Assembly (NCBI GenBank): GCA_016125085.1 | Contig: WGMM01000019.1 | Span: 248,001-312,000 of the forward strand | Length of the DNA stretch: 64,000 bases | Direction of reading: 5' to 3' | Source: a bacterium | GTDB lineage: Bacteria > Planctomycetota > Planctomycetia > Isosphaerales > Isosphaeraceae | Shown: piece by piece, positions 59,913 to 64,000 of the stretch | Layout of the letters: the number at the start of each line of letters is the position of its first letter | Numbering within the stretch: position 1 is the stretch's first letter | Translations under genes and position numbers: made by a program | Notes under the pieces: model-generated | What the model was told of the DNA's origin: nothing | What the model saw: only the letters and a program-made list of their open reading frames with translations | Databases searched by the model: none

Positions 59913-60578
59913 GATGAACTTGACTCCCGAAAGCGAAGGCTTCTCGAGGAATTCGGCCGAACCCGTTTTGGTTTCGCGTCTCCGATTTCCCCTTCGCATT
60001 AAGTGACGCAGCTTCTGGCCACGACTTGCCGAACGAGAGAAGAAAATTCCGGCGTTTCGCATTTTTCTTTTCGACACCAGAGAAATACGCGAATTCCCGC
60101 TCCGCTCAGTTCCATCCTGGATGTGTGAAGCCTCGTGCGCGAAGCCGAAGTTCTTTCGATCGGCCGGGCGAATGGTTCCATGTTTCGTCAATGAAGAAAT
60201 ACGACACACCGGCTCATGGGAATGGATGATGCCCGACTGCACCAAGCCACGAATCGGCTACGCGAGTTGAACGAATTGCCTCAAGATACATTTCGGAAGA
60301 TTCCTTCGAAAAGAAAGACAAAAGCGAATTCGTTAGCCCTTGCCGCGTGTCATGTAAATTCGAACGAAAATCGAGAAGTCTGGAATCTCGACCAGGGCCA
60401 GTGGTCGGAATGCACGAAATCGGCCGGGATTTCGTACGAAACTCCGGTTCCATGGCGAATGCCGAACACTGAAGTTTCTTTCGAGAATCGACACAAACCG
60501 CAGACGATGGCGCATGGGACGCCCTGCGATCGATATCTCTCGATCGCTGGGCAACCCTCCGAATCACCATTCGACGGA
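59913..60578. other. 666-base region upstream of the Flp pilin gene
   Basis: Between cpaF-like (stop at 60579) and the pilin. It probably holds the pilin promoter and a long leader, but I found no convincing -10/-35 pair or sigma54 site. No gene recognised; a few short open frames look non-coding. Confidence 0.4.
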
Positions 60579-61682
60579 TCAGGCGAAAACCTCTTTCGTG
60601 AGCCTGGCCAGATGCCCCAGGCCGTTCTCTTCCAGTTCATCGGCGAAATTCGGCCGCCGTCCAGTCCATTGCAATCGGCGCGCCGTGGTACCGTCATCGA
60701 GTGTCGTCGCCGTCTTTCGAAAAAGGTCCTGGATTACGTAGTCCCCACGGTCGAGGTTCGAACTGATTTCGGTAATGCGCGTGATGCACCTCGATCCTTC
60801 GTTATCCCTGTGGATCTGGATTACCAGATCGATTGCGGCCGAGACCTGCATTCGGGCCACGTCCGACGAAATCGCCACGTCGCTCTGCATGCTCAGCATT
60901 TCCAGGCGTGTCAGGGCCGCCCGCGGGTCGGATGCATGCACCGTCGTCAGGGCCCCGGCATGCCCGGCGATCATGGATTGAAGCATGTCCAGAGCCTCTC
61001 CGCGCCGAACTTCGCCCACGACGATCCTGTCAGGCCGCATTCGAAGCGAATTGGCGAACAGTTCACGAATCGTCACTGCGTCCCTGCCGCCCTCACGAGC
61101 GGGCTGGGCTTCCAGATAAAGCGTGTGAGGCTGATGCAGTTTCAATTCCGAACTGTCTTCGATCACGACGATCCGCTCGCTTTTGTCGATACAGCCGGAA
61201 AGCGCATTGAGCATCGAGGTTTTCCCGGTTCCTGTGCCACCCGCGATAACGACGTTCTTCTTCAACTTGACGCACAAATCCAGAAATTCCGCGGCGGTTT
61301 CCGTCAGACTGCCCCGATCGATCAGCCCCTGCAGAGTGAATCGCATTTCCGGGAACTTGCGAATCGAGATGCAAATCCCTTGCCTGGATAGCGGCGGGAT
61401 AACGATATTGACCCGCGAACCGTTCGGCAATCGAGCGTCGACCATCGGATGATCCTCATCCAGAGGACGGTCCACGTATTCGGCGATGTTCACGGCGGCG
61501 GCGCGAAGAAAATCCGGATCGCCGTAACTTGTTTCGTGCCTGTGCAGCTTGCCGGCCCGTTCGAAATAAATGTCGTCCGGCCCGTTGATCAGGATTTCCG
61601 TCACGCTCGAATCGTGCAGAAGGCCCAAAGCTGGCTGAAGGAAATATTCGGTCGATCGTTCGAAAATTTCGAAATGCGACAT
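60579..61682 (-). CDS. cpaF: CpaF-type secretion ATPase
   Basis: 367 residues, an ATPase without FHA. Start MSHFEIFE at 61680-61682 has AGGGGG six to seven bases upstream. Visible: LLHDSSVTEILING near 22, Walker A GGTGTGKT near 147, RMRPDRIVVGEVRRGEALD near 208-226 with the Asp box, and a TTVHAS His box near 245. It follows the PEGA/FGE gene by 25 bases and probably shares its operon. It is the second CpaF-type ATPase of this locus; which drives extension is unknown. Confidence 0.92.
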   Translation of the reverse strand: MSHFEIFERSTEYFLQPALGLLHDSSVTEILINGPDDIYFERAGKLHRHETSYGDPDFLRAAAVNIAEYVDRPLDEDHPMVDARLPNGSRVNIVIPPLSRQGICISIRKFPEMRFTLQGLIDRGSLTETAAEFLDLCVKLKKNVVIAGGTGTGKTSMLNALSGCIDKSERIVVIEDSSELKLHQPHTLYLEAQPAREGGRDAVTIRELFANSLRMRPDRIVVGEVRRGEALDMLQSMIAGHAGALTTVHASDPRAALTRLEMLSMQSDVAISSDVARMQVSAAIDLVIQIHRDNEGSRCITRITEISSNLDRGDYVIQDLFRKTATTLDDGTTARRLQWTGRRPNFADELEENGLGHLARLTKEVFA

Positions 61683-61707
61683 GACGGCCCCCTTTTTGTT
61701 GTTTCGC

Positions 61708-64000
61708 TCAGTCGTTCATTCCCGATTCCGACTTGACCGCCAGAATGTCGGGATCGGAATTCGAATCGAATCCGGACAGATCCGAGGTTTCCGTCACTTT
61801 CGACACACCGTTTTCCCGCGAACTGGCCACGGCCAGGTCCGGGTTTCTCACCACACGGAAGCCCACATGAAAGTCTCGTGATCTTTCGTTTACGAACATC
61901 CTGAAATCCGAAGCGAATTTCGCCGCGGAAATCCCGAAATGACAGCCCCGGGCAATTCCGACGTCCGTTGGTCGATGCTGGACCGGGTCCGTGCGATTCC
62001 GGAAATGTTCGTGGTAGCCCCTGACGAAGTAATCCTCAACGATTTCCGCCAGATTTCCGTGCAACTCCCGCAGCCCGAACTGATCCGCACCGTTGCGGTC
62101 GACGGGTCCGGCATTGCGACGATTCGATTCGGCCAGAGTCGCGAGTTCCGGTTTCGCCTCGCCGTGTTTCGCCAGATAGTCGAATTCCGCGTCGGTCAGC
62201 AATCGATACGCGCCAGGCGGTAGCCCTTCGATCCTGGCCATCTTGTTCAGGAAGGCATAAGCTTCATTCCGCAGCACACCGGCGACAGGATGGTTCTCCG
62301 GCACATCGGGACTCATGAAACGTGGCCGTTCCCCCATCACGCGACGCCAGTCGCCGACGGTCACTTCGTCGACTCCGACATAAATCCCCATGCTCACCCG
62401 AACTTTCACCGGTGGTACCTGAAACGCAGGACGCCGGGGCACTTTGACTGCTTCCTGATGCACGACCAGGGCCTTCGGTGACCACGGCCCTCGCGAAACC
62501 TCGCGCAAAAGGCCATGGCTCGATTTCGCGATGTTCGCAATCGCCGGAGTATCGGCCTCATCCTTTTGCGACTTGCGATTGCCGAATTCGAAATCGCCTT
62601 CCGGCGGATTCACATACACGAATTCCATGCCCACCTGATTCCGGATACGAGAGATGATCGAAAGCGAGAAACTCAGCCGGTTCGGCCCTTCCGCCACCTT
62701 GATCTGTTTCGTCTGCGACCGGCCAGCATGACTGGCGGTCACTCTCCAGGTGCTGCCCACGGTAACCTCGCCACCGGTTCCGGGTGTCATGCCTGGAATT
62801 TCGCGACCCGATTCGTCCAGCGCGACAATCTCTACACTGGCCTCGGCCGGTTCGGTCGTCACTTCGAGATTTCCCCGACGAAACAGAGGTTTCAGAACGA
62901 ACTCTCCCAGATCATGCGTGCCTTCACCCGGTTGAATTTCGATCGGACCCAGATCCAACGGTTCATACCCGTCCAGTTCGAGACGAATGGAGTGCGTGCC
63001 GACCCCCAGTTCGAAAGTGTCTCCCGATTTGCCGTGCATTTTGCCGTCCGGCCCCGTGCGTACCGTCGCACCGGGTGGCGATGTCGACACCAGTACAGGC
63101 CTGGGTTTCGCCCGCCTGGCGAAGCCGGAGAACCTGAGCTTCTTCGTGGCGTTCTCGGGAATCACGAATGTCTTCGTTTCGGATACGTAACCTGGTGCCG
63201 ACCATTCGATCACCACCCTCGTTCCCAACGGAAATTCGCCGGTATCGCCGGAATACGACTTACCGTTGAGCGTCACCGTAGCGCCCGGCAGCCCTGGATC
63301 GACTCTCAGTTGGCAAACCCGGGGTTCCAGTTCGATCGACAAGACCTTGGGCTTCGACGACGCCTCGATCCTCTCCGTAAGTCCTGCAAGAGGTTCGAAT
63401 TGACTGGCCGTGGCTTCGATGGCGATCTCCTTCCCGACCAGATAATCGAGCTCCCGGTCGAGTTCGACCCTTTCTCCGTTCACGCGAACTTCGATCCCGG
63501 GTGTCGTTGACGTGAAGATGACTCGAGATTTCTCAGGCCCCGATCCGAACAAGCCCATCAGCAGCGACAAACCCACGACGGCCCCGGCCACCTTCAGTCG
63601 GCGAACCGTTCGTGGCTCCGCCAGCTTTTCGTCCCACCATTCGCGGGTGAACCGCTCCGGCTCAAGATCCTCGAAAGGGTTGACCGCACCGACTAGACCG
63701 CCGCTGCGCGTGGAACTCTGTAGTGTGCCCTTACGGAATGCCGGGCTCGTCGCGACTTCCGACGGCCGCAGCCATCCGGAACGTTCCTCCGGCTCGTCTT
63801 CCGCTGCTGAGTCTTCGAGCATCGGCATCGCATTCGTTGCGAGGGCGTCAGAATCATCATGGTCCAAACCGGGCATGATTCGCGTCGTGACGGAGTCCTG
63901 CAGAAGAGCCTGAATTGCAGCCCTGACGTCGCTATACCGTTTGTCCACCTCTTTGCGGGTCAGCCGATGTACGACGTTTTTCAGGCCCGAATCGAGATTC
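61708..64000 (-). CDS. Ser/Thr kinase tail-PEGA-FGE-like fusion protein (cut by window edge)
   Basis: 763 residues are visible and the frame is open to the right edge. The first 35 visible residues (LDSGLKNVVHRLTRKEVDKRYSD, read here only by its first and last parts) look like the end of a Ser/Thr kinase C-lobe, so the full gene should be a kinase. A membrane segment near 134-148 is followed by PEGA-type repeats (about 160-420; FTSTTPGIEVRVNGE, LVSTSPPGATVRTG, VTTEPAEASVEIV). From about 510 to 730 the C-terminal domain resembles FGE-sulfatase (SUMF1) folds: GVDEVTVGDWRRVMG, LRELHGNLAEIVEDYF, ARGCHFG and VGFRVVR. It heads the Tad operon with CpaF, so signalling from outside to the pilus machine is likely. 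Kinase domain itself is outside the window. Confidence 0.82.
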   Translation of the reverse strand, partial: NLDSGLKNVVHRLTRKEVDKRYSDVRAAIQALLQDSVTTRIMPGLDHDDSDALATNAMPMLEDSAAEDEPEERSGWLRPSEVATSPAFRKGTLQSSTRSGGLVGAVNPFEDLEPERFTREWWDEKLAEPRTVRRLKVAGAVVGLSLLMGLFGSGPEKSRVIFTSTTPGIEVRVNGERVELDRELDYLVGKEIAIEATASQFEPLAGLTERIEASSKPKVLSIELEPRVCQLRVDPGLPGATVTLNGKSYSGDTGEFPLGTRVVIEWSAPGYVSETKTFVIPENATKKLRFSGFARRAKPRPVLVSTSPPGATVRTGPDGKMHGKSGDTFELGVGTHSIRLELDGYEPLDLGPIEIQPGEGTHDLGEFVLKPLFRRGNLEVTTEPAEASVEIVALDESGREIPGMTPGTGGEVTVGSTWRVTASHAGRSQTKQIKVAEGPNRLSFSLSIISRIRNQVGMEFVYVNPPEGDFEFGNRKSQKDEADTPAIANIAKSSHGLLREVSRGPWSPKALVVHQEAVKVPRRPAFQVPPVKVRVSMGIYVGVDEVTVGDWRRVMGERPRFMSPDVPENHPVAGVLRNEAYAFLNKMARIEGLPPGAYRLLTDAEFDYLAKHGEAKPELATLAESNRRNAGPVDRNGADQFGLRELHGNLAEIVEDYFVRGYHEHFRNRTDPVQHRPTDVGIARGCHFGISAAKFASDFRMFVNERSRDFHVGFRVVRNPDLAVASSRENGVSKVTETSDLSGFDSNSDPDILAVKSESGMND

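Noticed and set aside
60214..60570. Minus-strand open frame of 118 codons in the gap upstream of the pilin
   Set aside because: No ribosome site, composition unlike the neighbours, no motif.

Overview
The window looks like a piece of a planctomycete chromosome (GC roughly 60%, order Gemmatales/Isosphaerales-like). The reasons are a four-gene block of planctomycete-type families (DUF1501, PPC-domain, DUF1549/DUF1553 and cytochrome/WD40 proteins), several proteins with planctomycete-type cytochrome motifs, Ser/Thr kinases with unusual C-terminal domains, a double-length UvrA, and a secretin-less Tad/Flp cluster. I saw no rRNA, tRNA, CRISPR array, insertion sequence or prophage. Assignments rest on reading motifs by eye; no database search was run.

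Layout. 1-7.4 kb: the 5' part of a sucrose-phosphate-synthase-like glycosyltransferase (cut by the window edge), a small conserved protein, a secreted CxxCH/TPR-like protein, an SDR lacking the catalytic Tyr, a DUF4149 membrane protein, CobL and a membrane-anchored TPR protein. 7.4-20.4 kb, almost all on the minus strand: a small secreted protein with its own terminator, an HU-like protein, two Cys-cluster (YkgJ-like) proteins, a Ser/Thr kinase with a beta-helix-like tail, a membrane protein, the run rlmN-sigma factor-comF-hemC behind a PPi-type phosphofructokinase, and accB-accC.

20.9-30.1 kb, plus strand: the DUF1501 / PPC / DUF1549-DUF1553 / cytochrome-WD40-coiled-coil block, whose spacers carry GC-rich hairpins. 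30.1-39.9 kb, plus strand: MetE-like protein, UlaG-like metallo-hydrolase, xylulokinase and a 2105-residue tandem UvrA, all overlapping or nearly abutting. 39.9-49.6 kb, minus strand: a VWA protein and AAA+ ATPase pair, Dps, an M1 aminopeptidase, and a six-PAS hybrid histidine kinase.

50.0-64.0 kb, minus strand: a Tad/Flp-type pilus or secretion locus. In transcription order it holds a kinase-tail/PEGA/FGE-like fusion (cut by the window edge), a CpaF-type ATPase, a Flp-like pilin followed by a terminator-like hairpin, a prepilin peptidase, a 60-residue pseudopilin, TadE/TadG-like proteins, CpaB-like, a second CpaF-type ATPase with an N-terminal FHA-like domain, TadB, TadC, and an FHA-like membrane protein. 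No secretin (CpaC/RcpA) or TadZ/CpaE is present. A Ser/Thr kinase fusion with two FHA-like proteins in one locus suggests that phosphorylation controls this machine; I consider this the most interesting system in the window.
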